From contig JAXGQE010000009.1 in assembly GCA_040766585.1 (NCBI GenBank), positions 1 to 64,000 on the forward strand: a stretch of DNA of 64,000 bases, in the 5' to 3' direction. Shown here one piece after another: positions 50,269 to 59,399 of this stretch. Numbering within the stretch: the first letter of the stretch is position 1; every line of letters starts with the position of its first letter. The position numbers and the translations under genes are program-made. Source of the stretch: JAXGQE01 sp040766585. GTDB lineage: Bacteria > Bacillota > SLNR01. Below the pieces are notes generated by a model, which saw nothing but the letters and a program-made list of their open reading frames with translations, was not told the DNA's origin and made no database searches.

Positions 50269-53034
50269 ATGGCAAAGAAAGATGGTTCCCGCCGGCTGCA
50301 AGCCGGGGTATTCATCGGGATCCTGCTGCTGTTTATCACTTTCGGGAGCCTGGTGACCTTTTTTACCGATTACCTCTGGTTTCAGGAAATGGGCTATACG
50401 GGAACTTTCCTGACTCGTCTCCGCACCCAGCTGATCATGGGGGTTCCTCTGTTTTTGGTCCTGCTGGCGATATCCAATCTGTATCTGATCCGATTGAAAA
50501 AACGCTATGCCCTGGAAACCGGCATTGTCGAGGATAAAGCCGATGAGAAGAGAATCCTCCTGGGAATCCGCTGGGGCTCTGTGCTTCTTGCTGCATTTTT
50601 GGCCGTCACCATCTCTTCCCGGTTTTGGTTTGACTGGCTGACCTATACCAATGGACAGAGTTTCGGTATCACAGATCCCATTTTTGCCCGGGATATCTCC
50701 TACTATGTGTTTCGGCTGCCTTTGATCACCGGGGTTCTCAGCCTCTTGATGTCCATGCTGTTTATGCTGATGGTTCTTCAGGCTGTCTATCAGTTCTTGC
50801 TGATTTCCAGCCGGATGATCAACCAGCCGAAAGAGGATCCCAAAGTGGTGGATTTTGACCCCTTTATGCGGGAGAAGAAAAAGCGGATCCGCACCTTTGA
50901 CGCCAAGACCATTTCCGGGATTCTCACCCAGATCGGGCTTTTCGGGGCGGCCTTTTTCGTGCTGCTGGCTGTTCAGTTCTGGCTGAGGACCTATAGCGTC
51001 CTGTATTCCACCCGGGGCGATGTATTCGGAGCCGGATACACGGACATCTCCATCAACCTGAATCTGTTTCGGGTTCTGGCCGCTGTCTCTCTGGCCGGAG
51101 CCGCCGTCTTTGCCGCCGCTGCCCGGAGAAAAAATCTGCGTATGGCCCTGGCCGTACCGGCTGCTTTAGTGATTATCTCCGTTCTGGGAGGATTTGCCGG
51201 CGGCTTGGTCCAGCGCTTTGTGGTGGAGCCGGATGAAATCAACAAAGAACGAACCTATATCGAACGCAACATCGCCTTTACCCGCAAAGCCTATGCCCTG
51301 GACCGGATCAAGACGGTGGATTATCCGGCAGAACAATCCCTGACGGCAGAAGATATCCAAAACAACCGCAGCATCATTGACAACATCCGGATCAATGACT
51401 ACAGCCCCACCAACCGGGTGTACAACCAGATCCAGGGGATTCGTCCCTACTACATTTTCAACGATGTGGATATTGACCGGTACACCATTGACGGGCTCTA
51501 TACCCAAGTCTTTTTGGCTGCCCGGGAAATGGAACAGACCCGGATTGACGCCCAGGCGCAAAACTGGATCAACCTGGTGCTCAAATACACCCATGGATAC
51601 GGCGTCACATTGTCCCCGGTGAATACAGTGACTCCCGAAGGACAACCGGCGCTGGCCATACGGGATATTCCGCCCCGGACCAACACGGATCTGTTAATCC
51701 AGCGGCCGGAGATCTATTTCGGTGAAAGCACCCGTACCTACATCATTGTCAACACCGAAGAAGGAGAATTTGACTACCCGTCGGGTTCCGACAATGTGAT
51801 GACCATCTACCAGGGGGATGCCGGTATTCCGCTGACTCCCCTCAATCGACTATTGTTCACCATGCGCCAGAGGGATTTCAGCATCCTGATTTCCAGCAAC
51901 ATTAACTCGGAGAGCCGTATCGTCATCAATCGGCATATCGTGGAACGGGTGCGGAAAATTGCCCCATTCCTGGCCTACGGCCACGATCCCTACATCGTCA
52001 TCAACCAGGAAGACGGGCGTCTGTACTGGATCCTGGACGGAATGACGCTGACGGACCGCTATCCGTATTCCGAATTCCATGAGTCCGGCCAGTTCAACTA
52101 CATCCGCAATTCGGTGAAGGTGGTGGTGGATGCCTACAACGGCACTACCGACTTTTACATCTCCGATCCCGACGATGCGCTGGTTCAAACCTACGCGAAA
52201 ATCTTCCCGGATCTCTTTAAAGACATCGATGCCATGCCGGAAGGACTCCGCCGTCATGTCCGATACGCCCAGGACTATTTCGATGTCCAGTCCGATATGT
52301 ACCGGACCTACCACATGACTAATCCAACGGTCTTTTTCGGTAAAGAGGATATCTGGGAAATCTCCCGGGAAAAATATCTGGACAGCACCCAGACGGTGGA
52401 ATCCAACTACCTGATGTTCCGACTGCATGGGGAGGAAAATGTGGAATTCCTCATCTCGGTTCCCTACTCACCCGTAGGGCGAAACAACATGTCCTCCATG
52501 CTGGTGGGACGCTGCGATGGTGAAAACTACGGGGAACTATTGATCTATCGTTTCCCCCGCAGCGAAAACATCCCCGGGACCAATATGATTGAATCCCGGA
52601 TCGATCAGGATTCAGAGATCTCCCCGCAGCTGACCCTGTGGTCCCAGGAAGGATCCAGTGTGCTGAGGGGCAATCTGCTGATTATTCCCATTGAGGATTC
52701 GCTGCTCTACATCGAACCCATTTATCTCCAGTCCAGGGGCGACAACGCTCTACCGGAAATGAAGCGGGTCATTGCCACCTACGGAGACCGCATCGTCATG
52801 GAGAACACCCTGAATCAGGCCCTGGCGAAGATCTTCGGGGACGATGCCCGTCCGCCGGATGATGGGACTCCTCCCGATGGGGATTCCACCACAGCGGAAT
52901 TGATCCAGGAAGCCAATCGCTTGTTCGAAGAGGCCCAGGAAGCCCTGCGCAGCGGTGACTGGTCTTTGTACGGCCAGCGTATGGATCAGCTGGAGACGAT
53001 TTTGAATCAATTGGCAGCACGTTCAACCCCGTAG
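50269..53034 (+). CDS. UPF0182-family large membrane protein
   Basis: A 921-residue protein with AAGGAGGG before the ATG. Seven hydrophobic segments in the first 310 residues (first IGILLLFITFGSLVTFF) include the family motifs FTDYLWFQEMGY and FARDISYYVFRLP. A large exposed domain of about 550 residues carries RPYYIFNDVDIDRY and YPYSEFHESGQFNYIRNSVKV. The C-terminus is a proline/Asp-rich linker and a helical tail. UPF0182 is widespread in Clostridia, cyanobacteria and actinobacteria; the function is not established. Confidence 0.92.
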   Translation: MAKKDGSRRLQAGVFIGILLLFITFGSLVTFFTDYLWFQEMGYTGTFLTRLRTQLIMGVPLFLVLLAISNLYLIRLKKRYALETGIVEDKADEKRILLGIRWGSVLLAAFLAVTISSRFWFDWLTYTNGQSFGITDPIFARDISYYVFRLPLITGVLSLLMSMLFMLMVLQAVYQFLLISSRMINQPKEDPKVVDFDPFMREKKKRIRTFDAKTISGILTQIGLFGAAFFVLLAVQFWLRTYSVLYSTRGDVFGAGYTDISINLNLFRVLAAVSLAGAAVFAAAARRKNLRMALAVPAALVIISVLGGFAGGLVQRFVVEPDEINKERTYIERNIAFTRKAYALDRIKTVDYPAEQSLTAEDIQNNRSIIDNIRINDYSPTNRVYNQIQGIRPYYIFNDVDIDRYTIDGLYTQVFLAAREMEQTRIDAQAQNWINLVLKYTHGYGVTLSPVNTVTPEGQPALAIRDIPPRTNTDLLIQRPEIYFGESTRTYIIVNTEEGEFDYPSGSDNVMTIYQGDAGIPLTPLNRLLFTMRQRDFSILISSNINSESRIVINRHIVERVRKIAPFLAYGHDPYIVINQEDGRLYWILDGMTLTDRYPYSEFHESGQFNYIRNSVKVVVDAYNGTTDFYISDPDDALVQTYAKIFPDLFKDIDAMPEGLRRHVRYAQDYFDVQSDMYRTYHMTNPTVFFGKEDIWEISREKYLDSTQTVESNYLMFRLHGEENVEFLISVPYSPVGRNNMSSMLVGRCDGENYGELLIYRFPRSENIPGTNMIESRIDQDSEISPQLTLWSQEGSSVLRGNLLIIPIEDSLLYIEPIYLQSRGDNALPEMKRVIATYGDRIVMENTLNQALAKIFGDDARPPDDGTPPDGDSTTAELIQEANRLFEEAQEALRSGDWSLYGQRMDQLETILNQLAARSTP

Positions 53035-53058
53035 TCAAGAGTATTGACCCAGAACGTG

Positions 53059-53110
53059 AAAAAACCGGCCGAGGAAGCAGAAACGCTTCTTGGGCCGGTT
53101 TTCTTTTTCA
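53059..53110 (+). terminator. Terminator of the UPF0182 gene
   Basis: AAAACCGGCC pairs with GGCCGGTTTT, extended by an inner GAAGC..GCTTC hairpin and followed by CTTTTT. It lies about 25 bases after the stop and just before the convergent YtxJ gene. Confidence 0.85.
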
Positions 53111-53123
53111 CAGCTTCGCACCC

Positions 53124-53468
53124 TTACTTTTCGCAGGCTTTGGATAACGCATCCACCGTAATGTCCCAGTGAGTCGCCACCCAAACCGGCTTTCTGTTGT
53201 GGACCAGAATCGCCTGGGGAGAATGGTGCTCCACGCCCAGCTCTTCGGCGATCCGATTGGACAGCGCCCTCTCTTCAATCACCTTTAGCACATAGCATGA
53301 GACCGGCTGGGGATCATCTTTACCGGCAAAATCACAGTAGGCGGTGAAAGCGCGGGCACTGATGGGACAGCGGGTACTGTGCTTGAAAATCAGCACCGGG
53401 TGGTCCTGGGATTCCTGCAGCACCCGTTCCAGTTCTTCCGGACTGTCGATTTCCGTATACTTGTCCAT
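53124..53468 (-). CDS. YtxJ-like monothiol bacilliredoxin-type protein
   Basis: A 114-residue thioredoxin-fold protein, started at 53468 behind GGAGAG. It has the YtxJ active site FKHSTRCPISARAF near residue 29 with the single Cys, then CYVLKVIEERALSNRIAEEL and the cis-Pro segment HHSPQAILVHNRKPVWVATH. Family members remove bacillithiol from proteins (BrxC-type). Whether this organism makes bacillithiol cannot be told from the window. A longer in-frame extension upstream lacks a ribosome site. Confidence 0.85.
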   Translation of the reverse strand: MDKYTEIDSPEELERVLQESQDHPVLIFKHSTRCPISARAFTAYCDFAGKDDPQPVSCYVLKVIEERALSNRIAEELGVEHHSPQAILVHNRKPVWVATHWDITVDALSKACEK

Positions 53469-53589
53469 ACCATCTCTCCTTATCATTTCGAATGAAATCA
53501 GTTTCCATGTATGGTATCTTGGGGGAACAACCCGAATGTCCGATTGGGTTATGCAAACTATTTCGACCGACACAGGAAATTCTACCCGG

Positions 53590-55386
53590 TTAGTCCACAT
53601 ACAGAGGCATGATTTCCTGGCGATCCACATCGATCATACCCAGATCCGTCATTTTGGCGTGTGGGATGACCGCCAGGGTCAAAAACGCTGTACGCAGCAG
53701 CGGATTTTCCATCTCATTGAGTCCCAGCATGCGCAGGGCTGCTTTCATGTCGGCAGCCGCCGCCGCCATTTCCCAGACGGACCGGTCAGCCATCAATCCC
53801 CCCACAGGCAGGGGAAGGCGGCCGAGAACCTGTTGATCCAGCACACAACTGAATCCACCGCCCATGGCCTGAATGTCGCGGACTGCTATCAGGGCGTTTT
53901 CGGCTGTATCGAACACCACTCCCAGGTTGTGGCAGTCGTGGGCCACCGAGTTGGCCACAGCCCCCCGGCGCAGCCCGATATCTTTGACAATGCCGTACCC
54001 GCGGCTGGCTATCCCGCCGTGCCGGTTTAAGATCACGGCATATTTCAGATCCGGGCGATGGGCTAAATCCAGATAACCGCCGTGAACCGGCAGTTCTTCC
54101 ACCATAAAGTCCGTGGTGGATGAAGTGCTTTCCCGGTAGGCGATGATCCGGGTGGGTATTCTCCCTTCCTCTATGGGCGCCCGAAAGCGGAATGTCTCTA
54201 TGGAGACATCGTTCACATGGATGGTGTTTTTATGCTGGAAGGGGTGATCCACCTCAGGGATGGACTGCTTGAGAACGCCTTGATGCGCCACCTCCACGCC
54301 GGCAAAAAATACCCGGGTAGGCTGAATATGAGTCAAATCAGCGGCCAGAATCAGATCCGCCGTGTACCCTGGCGCAACCGCTCCCACATTGCGCAGCCCG
54401 ACGGATCGGGCAATATTCAATGTGGCGCAGCGGATGGCATCCACCGGATCCAGTCCGCTGTCAACGGCGCTTTTCACCACGTCATTCATATGGCCTTTCA
54501 GCAGAATGTCTTCCGGTTCCCTGTCGTCTGTGCACAGGGTGAGGTAATCCAGATAGCGGAATCCCTGGATACCGGTGAGGATATCCCGGACATTTTTGGC
54601 TCCGGAACTTTCCCGGGCATCCACCACCATTCCGACTCGAATTTTGTCCCGGGCTTCCTGTCCGGTGCGGCTCTCATGGTCGCTCTGGGGGCCGGCAGCC
54701 CGGTATGCTGACAGTTCCCGTCCGTACAAAAAGGGCGCATGCCCCTGGATAAACACATCCCGGTCCAGGGCTTTTTGAAGAATACCACTCATGCGGGAAT
54801 CATGATGCAAAACTCCCGGGTAATCCATGACTTCAGCCAGCCCGATTACCCGTTCCATCTCCAGCATGGTTTCGATGTCGTCGGCGGTAAATACCGCGCC
54901 GGAATGCTCTTTTCCCGGAACCGACGGCACACAGGAAGGAACCATCACCAGCTGCCGCATGGGCAGATCCCGGCTGGCCTCCAGCATATACCGGACCCCG
55001 GCCATACCGGCTACATTGGCAATTTCGTGAGGGTCCGTCATGATGGTGGTGGTGCCATGAGGAATCACGGCTTCGGCAAAGCGGGCCGGAGTCATCATGC
55101 TGCTTTCAATATGGACATGAGCATCCAAAAGACCGGGCAGCAGATAGTCATTGCCGGCATCCAGATGAACTTTTCCCACCATTGGTTTTTCCTCCCGCTT
55201 GCTGTCATCCGGATCGGACTGGACATGGGCAATAAAGCCATCGTAAATGCCCACAGCCCCCGGGTAGATCTCTCCTGTAAACACATTGACGATGCGGGCA
55301 TTGTCAATCACCAGATCGCAGGGACGAATTCCCCGGGCTGCATCAATCAGCCCGGCATAATCCTTCGGTTGAATACGAATTGCCAT
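53590..55386 (-). CDS. ade: Adenine deaminase
   Basis: A 598-residue amidohydrolase of the AdeC type. The metal motif LLDAHVHIESSMMTPARFAE is near residue 92, then IMTDPHEIANVAGMAG, EVMDYPGVLHHD, FIQGHAPFLYGREL, and FALCTDDREPEDILLKG-like TLCTDDREPED near 275. The C-terminal half has SVAHDCHNLGVVFDT and GGGFSCVLD. It deaminates adenine to hypoxanthine in purine salvage. The ATG at 55386 has only a weak GGGGTG site; an in-frame upstream start is possible. Metal ligands appear complete. Confidence 0.93.
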   Translation of the reverse strand: MAIRIQPKDYAGLIDAARGIRPCDLVIDNARIVNVFTGEIYPGAVGIYDGFIAHVQSDPDDSKREEKPMVGKVHLDAGNDYLLPGLLDAHVHIESSMMTPARFAEAVIPHGTTTIMTDPHEIANVAGMAGVRYMLEASRDLPMRQLVMVPSCVPSVPGKEHSGAVFTADDIETMLEMERVIGLAEVMDYPGVLHHDSRMSGILQKALDRDVFIQGHAPFLYGRELSAYRAAGPQSDHESRTGQEARDKIRVGMVVDARESSGAKNVRDILTGIQGFRYLDYLTLCTDDREPEDILLKGHMNDVVKSAVDSGLDPVDAIRCATLNIARSVGLRNVGAVAPGYTADLILAADLTHIQPTRVFFAGVEVAHQGVLKQSIPEVDHPFQHKNTIHVNDVSIETFRFRAPIEEGRIPTRIIAYRESTSSTTDFMVEELPVHGGYLDLAHRPDLKYAVILNRHGGIASRGYGIVKDIGLRRGAVANSVAHDCHNLGVVFDTAENALIAVRDIQAMGGGFSCVLDQQVLGRLPLPVGGLMADRSVWEMAAAAADMKAALRMLGLNEMENPLLRTAFLTLAVIPHAKMTDLGMIDVDRQEIMPLYVD

Positions 55387-55464
55387 CACCCCATTCGGCC
55401 AAAATGCACCATACTGTTCCAATGCATCGTGCTCATACAATATCGAATCCGAGAATCGGCAGCC

Positions 55465-56955
55465 TCATATCTGCAAAAACTTCTGCACGGCTTTTTTCAT
55501 GTCATCCGGACTGCATACGGTACGATGCAGAACCGGTTTTTGAGATAGTTCCAAAAGATGTTTGGGAACCGACCAGCCGGTTTTTTCAGCCAAAGCATAC
55601 AGAAGATCCATTTCATCCTCTTTTTCTTCCATGCCCAATGCCCGAGCCACAGACCGTCCGAACTTAAACGGACTGGCGGTGGAGGCTAGGATGGTGATCC
55701 GGTCATCCTGTTCCATGCGGCGGTATTTCTGCAGCACCCGATAGCCCACCGCGGTGTGGGGATCCAGGACATAGCCGGTTTCCTGGAAAACTTCGGCTGT
55801 GGCTGCCCTGGCCTCTCCATCGGCTGCGCTGTCTGCCCAGAAGATGCTTTGGATCCACTGCAGAGGCTCTCCATTGATATGGTAGCGCCCGTTTTCCGCC
55901 AGAAAAGACATCCATGTCCGCACCGGCTCGGGATCTTTCCCGGCAGCCTGATAGAGCAGCCGTTCCAGATTGCTGGATACCAGAATATCCATGGAGGGAG
56001 ACGACGTCTTATAGAAGGCCCGATGGGTATCGTACACCCCGGTCTGGATGAAATCCGCCAAAATGCGGTTGGCATTGGCGGCACAGATCAGTCGATGCAC
56101 CGGCAGACCCATAGCCCGGGCGTAGTATGCCGCCAAAATATTCCCGAAGTTCCCGGTGGGCACCGCCACATTCACGGTTTCACCGGGGCGGATAGCCTTT
56201 TTTTGCAGGAGCTGGTGATAGGCTGAAAAATAGTAAGCGATCTGAGGGACCAGCCGTCCCCAGTTGATAGAATTGGCTGACGACAAAGAGTATCCCCAGC
56301 GATGGGCCTGGGCCAGAAACTCTGCATCCCCAAAGATTTTTTTCACCCCGGTCTGAGCATCATCGAAGTTGCCCGTCACAGCGGCCACAGTCACATTTTT
56401 CCCTTCCTGGGTAATCATCTGCCGCCTCTGTATTTCGCTGACCCCTTCTTCCGGGAAAAAGACCATGACCCGGGTCCCGGGCACATCGCGAAATCCTTCC
56501 AGGGCGGCTTTCCCGGTATCCCCGGAAGTGGCCACCAAAATTACGGTTTCCTTTTCTTCGCCGCATTTGCTGCGGGCTGCGGTAAGAAGATGAGGCAGAA
56601 TCTGAAGCGCCATATCCTTGAACGCAGCCGTCGGTCCGTGCCACAGTTCCAGGGCATGAACTTTATCTCCCAGATCCATCAGAGGACAGACATCCGGATG
56701 GGAAAAGCGTTCTATTGAGTACGCCTGATGGGTGTATTCCGCCAGTTCCCGGTCCGTATACTCCGGTAGATAGGGTGAGAGTACGGCTGCGGCTAGATCC
56801 GCATACGGAAGACTCTGCATCTGGATGATTCGTTCATACGAAAGTGTGGGAATGCTCGATGGTACATAGAGCCCTCCGTCGGGAGCGATGCCCGAGACAA
56901 TGGCCCTCGCTCCGGATACAGGTTCTGTTTTTCCTCGTGTACTGATATACTGCAT
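55465..56955 (-). CDS. thrC: Threonine synthase
   Basis: A 496-residue pyridoxal phosphate enzyme. It starts MQYISTRGKTEPVSGARAIV, has DGGLYVPSSIP, the cofactor lysine in ELWHGPTAAFKDMALQILP near 112, the phosphate loop ATSGDTGKAALEGF near 147, and SSANSINWGRLVPQIAYYF near 230. It converts O-phospho-homoserine to threonine. GGAGGG precedes the ATG. The gene is downstream of the MBL-fold gene at 20 bases and probably in one operon with it and the radical SAM gene. Length is normal for the family. Confidence 0.95.
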   Translation of the reverse strand: MQYISTRGKTEPVSGARAIVSGIAPDGGLYVPSSIPTLSYERIIQMQSLPYADLAAAVLSPYLPEYTDRELAEYTHQAYSIERFSHPDVCPLMDLGDKVHALELWHGPTAAFKDMALQILPHLLTAARSKCGEEKETVILVATSGDTGKAALEGFRDVPGTRVMVFFPEEGVSEIQRRQMITQEGKNVTVAAVTGNFDDAQTGVKKIFGDAEFLAQAHRWGYSLSSANSINWGRLVPQIAYYFSAYHQLLQKKAIRPGETVNVAVPTGNFGNILAAYYARAMGLPVHRLICAANANRILADFIQTGVYDTHRAFYKTSSPSMDILVSSNLERLLYQAAGKDPEPVRTWMSFLAENGRYHINGEPLQWIQSIFWADSAADGEARAATAEVFQETGYVLDPHTAVGYRVLQKYRRMEQDDRITILASTASPFKFGRSVARALGMEEKEDEMDLLYALAEKTGWSVPKHLLELSQKPVLHRTVCSPDDMKKAVQKFLQI

Positions 56956-56975
56956 GGTTGGGTCCCTCCAGGTGA

Positions 56976-57872
56976 TTAGTCCAGAATATAGCGGATGACT
57001 TTCCCGCTGTGAAATGATTTGTATCGTTCCTGCAGTGCTTCCAGCATTCGTCCTTCGGCTTTCAGTCCGGTGCAGTGGCCGGAGTACACTTTGTCCGTGA
57101 CCCGGTCCTGCAGCTGGCGGATGGTCCAGTCAATCCGCTGGTCGGCAGCACCGGTGAGATGGAATCCGCCGATGACAGAATAAACTCTGGAGCGCCCGGT
57201 GGCCTCCATGCCTTGGTCCAGGATATTGATGATCCCGGCATGGGCGCATCCGGTGATTACCACCAGTCCTTTGCCGGTGGCGATGTACAAAGACACATCG
57301 TCCACCAGGTGATCCGGTTGAATCCGTCCGTCATGGGTTTGGAACGCTCGTATGGCCAGGGCGTCCTCCTGGGCGTGTTTCCGTTGAATTTCTCCGGAAA
57401 ACAGGATCCCGGTGGCCACCATCATGGGGTCCGCTGTGAAAACCCAGCGTCCCCCCAGAGATTCAATCTTGGCAGCGGTATTCGCGCCGGGAAATCCGAT
57501 GTGCAGAAAGAATGGTTCTGTTATAAATGAATTGCGGAAAAGGCCGGGATGAGCCACAATGGGCAGGTCGCTTTTTCCGATGGCCCGCACAATCCCCTCC
57601 AACCCTCCCGTATGGTCGTAATGACAGTGGGACAGGATGATCATATCCACAGAGGCAGGATCGATTCCGGCGGTTTTCATGTTGGCCAAAAGCGGCTCGC
57701 TGCCGGCGCCTGTATCGAACAGAATGCGCTTTTTCTCTTCTTTTACAGTGCACTCAATCAAGAAAGCCACACCGTGCTGGGCCAGATACGGACTGTTCAT
57801 ACCCGATGTGTCATCCATCAACACCGTCACGGTCAGTGCGTCCACCAATCCTTCATTCCATTCCACATTCAT
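56976..57872 (-). CDS. MBL-fold metallohydrolase
   Basis: A 298-residue metallo-beta-lactamase-fold hydrolase with SHCHYDHTGGLEGIVRAIG near residue 80, GLVVITGCAHAGIINILDQ near 208, GGFHLTGAADQRID and KVYSGHCTGLKAEGRM. This matches the subgroup named for dihydropterin-methyl-ribofuranosylaminobenzene-phosphate synthases, where the true substrate is usually unknown. It overlaps the end of the radical SAM gene by 20 bases and starts behind GGGGGAG. Confidence 0.88.
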   Translation of the reverse strand: MNVEWNEGLVDALTVTVLMDDTSGMNSPYLAQHGVAFLIECTVKEEKKRILFDTGAGSEPLLANMKTAGIDPASVDMIILSHCHYDHTGGLEGIVRAIGKSDLPIVAHPGLFRNSFITEPFFLHIGFPGANTAAKIESLGGRWVFTADPMMVATGILFSGEIQRKHAQEDALAIRAFQTHDGRIQPDHLVDDVSLYIATGKGLVVITGCAHAGIINILDQGMEATGRSRVYSVIGGFHLTGAADQRIDWTIRQLQDRVTDKVYSGHCTGLKAEGRMLEALQERYKSFHSGKVIRYILD

Positions 57873-58887
57873 CTCCCCCTTCGATAGGTTCTGTGTAGAA
57901 ACGCCGGATGGCCGGTCCGTTCCGGTACTGGTACAGCCTGCCCTGATACCGGCCGGTTAAAGTCATCTGCCGTTCAATGTCTTCTTTGATTTTCCACCAG
58001 CTGGTGTTCCAGTTGGCCCACAGGGTATCGTCTTCAGGGGCCCGTCCGATGAGTCGCTGGACCGCAATGTGGGGATCCAGATAATCCAAAAAGGCCATTA
58101 CCCGGTCCATGTATTCTTCCTGGCTGGTCATGGTGAATTCGTTCCGGAGAAACATCTCCGCCAGCCGGGTGTTTTTGACAATATACAGAGCGTGCAGTTT
58201 GACCTGGTTCACTTCCAGCACCGACAAGATTTTGGCGGATTCCACGGCATCTGCCGAAGTATCTCCCGGGAGGTTCAGTATGAGATGCACGCAGGTATCG
58301 AATCCATAGTGACGAATGCGCAGCATGCAGTCGATGAATTCCGCCAGGGAATGGCCCCGGTTGATCCATTCCAGTGTGTGGTAGTTGACGGTCTGCAGCC
58401 CTACTTCCAAAGTAACCCGAATCCCGGTCCGAAGCTCAAACTCTTTCAGATTCTCCAGCAAAGTGTCATTGATGCAGTCCGGTCGGGTGGACAGGGCAAT
58501 TTCAACAATATCCGGCTGGACTGCTTCATCCAGATACCCGGACAGCTCCTTCCAGCTCATGTAGGTATTGGTGAAATTCTGAAAATAGGCAATGAATTTT
58601 CTGGCTTTGAACTTCTCCCGCATCTTGGGCCGATTCACGGCAATTTGATCCGCCACCGGCATGGTGCTGGGCAAATCCTCAAAACCGGCTCCATCGTCGC
58701 CGCAGTAAATGCATCCGCCGTGGCCGCAGGTTCCATCCCGATTGGGGCAGCCCACCGGCAGATTAATGGGGATTTTATATACTTTTTCTCCGTATCGTTC
58801 CCTCAAAAAATCTGAATACGGCAAATAGAGTCTTTGCTGTTCCACCGCGGCCACTCTCCTGTCTTCCCATGGATTCGCTTTGCCCAT
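57853..58887 (-). CDS. Radical SAM protein, YhcC/TIGR01212 type
   Basis: A 344-residue radical SAM protein, started at 58887 behind ACAGGAG. The cluster motif CPNRDGTCGHGGCIYC near residue 47 keeps the CxxxCxxC-like ligands of the YhcC family. Then DIVEIALSTRPDCINDTLL, LEVGLQTVNYHTLEWINRGH and LILNLPGDTSADAVES follow. The family resembles the Elp3-like radical SAM core but without the acetyltransferase domain; a tRNA-related role has been suggested. Overlaps the MBL-fold gene by 20 bases. Confidence 0.9.
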   Translation of the reverse strand: MGKANPWEDRRVAAVEQQRLYLPYSDFLRERYGEKVYKIPINLPVGCPNRDGTCGHGGCIYCGDDGAGFEDLPSTMPVADQIAVNRPKMREKFKARKFIAYFQNFTNTYMSWKELSGYLDEAVQPDIVEIALSTRPDCINDTLLENLKEFELRTGIRVTLEVGLQTVNYHTLEWINRGHSLAEFIDCMLRIRHYGFDTCVHLILNLPGDTSADAVESAKILSVLEVNQVKLHALYIVKNTRLAEMFLRNEFTMTSQEEYMDRVMAFLDYLDPHIAVQRLIGRAPEDDTLWANWNTSWWKIKEDIERQMTLTGRYQGRLYQYRNGPAIRRFYTEPIEGGDECGME

Positions 58888-59021
58888 GGGGTTCTCCTGT
58901 CCGTAGTACTCTGTTGTATGCAATTCTTGCCATTGACATGGGGTATTGCAGATTGAAACAAAAGCAGACAGGGCATCCGCCTCTGCCTGCTGCATTGGAT
59001 CTACGGGTGTGGTATGCCCGA

Positions 59022-59369
59022 TTATCTTACCATGTCTGCAAACTGATCGGGCTTGAAACCAATGACCAGGTTCTTGCCGTCCGTCAGCAGCGGTCGGTAC
59101 ATGGTTTTGGGATTGTTGAAAATGATTTTAGCGGCTTCACTGTCGCTGATGGTATTCAGATCTACTTCCAGTGCTTTCAGTCCGGTGCTTTTGGGATTGA
59201 GCAAACCCACCACGGTGGTTTTACCCAACCGGGCCAGATGCGCCAGTTCTTCCTCAGCCAGCGGTTCCTTCAATATATTCCGGTAGTCATGCTCCACTTC
59301 ATGTTCTGCCAGCCATGCCATGGCTTTCTTGCAGGTACTTCAGGTTGGGTAGCAGTAGAATCTCAGCAT
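59022..59369 (-). CDS. ArsC/Spx-like selenoprotein (UGA read as Sec)
   Basis: From the ATG at 59369 (AAGGAAGG six bases upstream) the frame is open to 59022 except for a TGA at 59340-59342, codon 10. It reads MLRFYCYPT-U-STCKKAMAWLAEH. In the ArsC/Spx/YffB family this position is the first Cys of the CxxC site (YxxPxCxTCRKA), so the TGA replaces exactly the redox-active residue, leaving UxxC. The rest is a normal ArsC-like protein with LARLGKTTVVGLLNPKSTG, NNPKTMYRPLLTDGKNLVIG and a total of 115 residues, as expected. A SECIS-like hairpin follows the TGA. Without Sec decoding only a 99-residue, N-terminally truncated protein would be annotated. Confidence 0.87.
59311..59325 (-). promoter_or_regulatory. 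Candidate bacterial SECIS hairpin of the ArsC/Spx-like gene
   Basis: AGCCAT-GGC-ATGGCT in the message: six pairs, a three-base loop beginning with G, 20 bases after the UGA. CTGC and GCAG further out can add four pairs across an internal loop. This meets the published bacterial SECIS rules. Confidence 0.72.
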
Positions 59370-59399
59370 GATTATCCTTCCTTTCATTCCATCGTTTCT

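Noticed and set aside
53469..53630. N-terminal extension of the YtxJ-like protein
   Set aside because: The upstream in-frame start has no ribosome site, while GGAGAG precedes the internal ATG that gives the normal family length.
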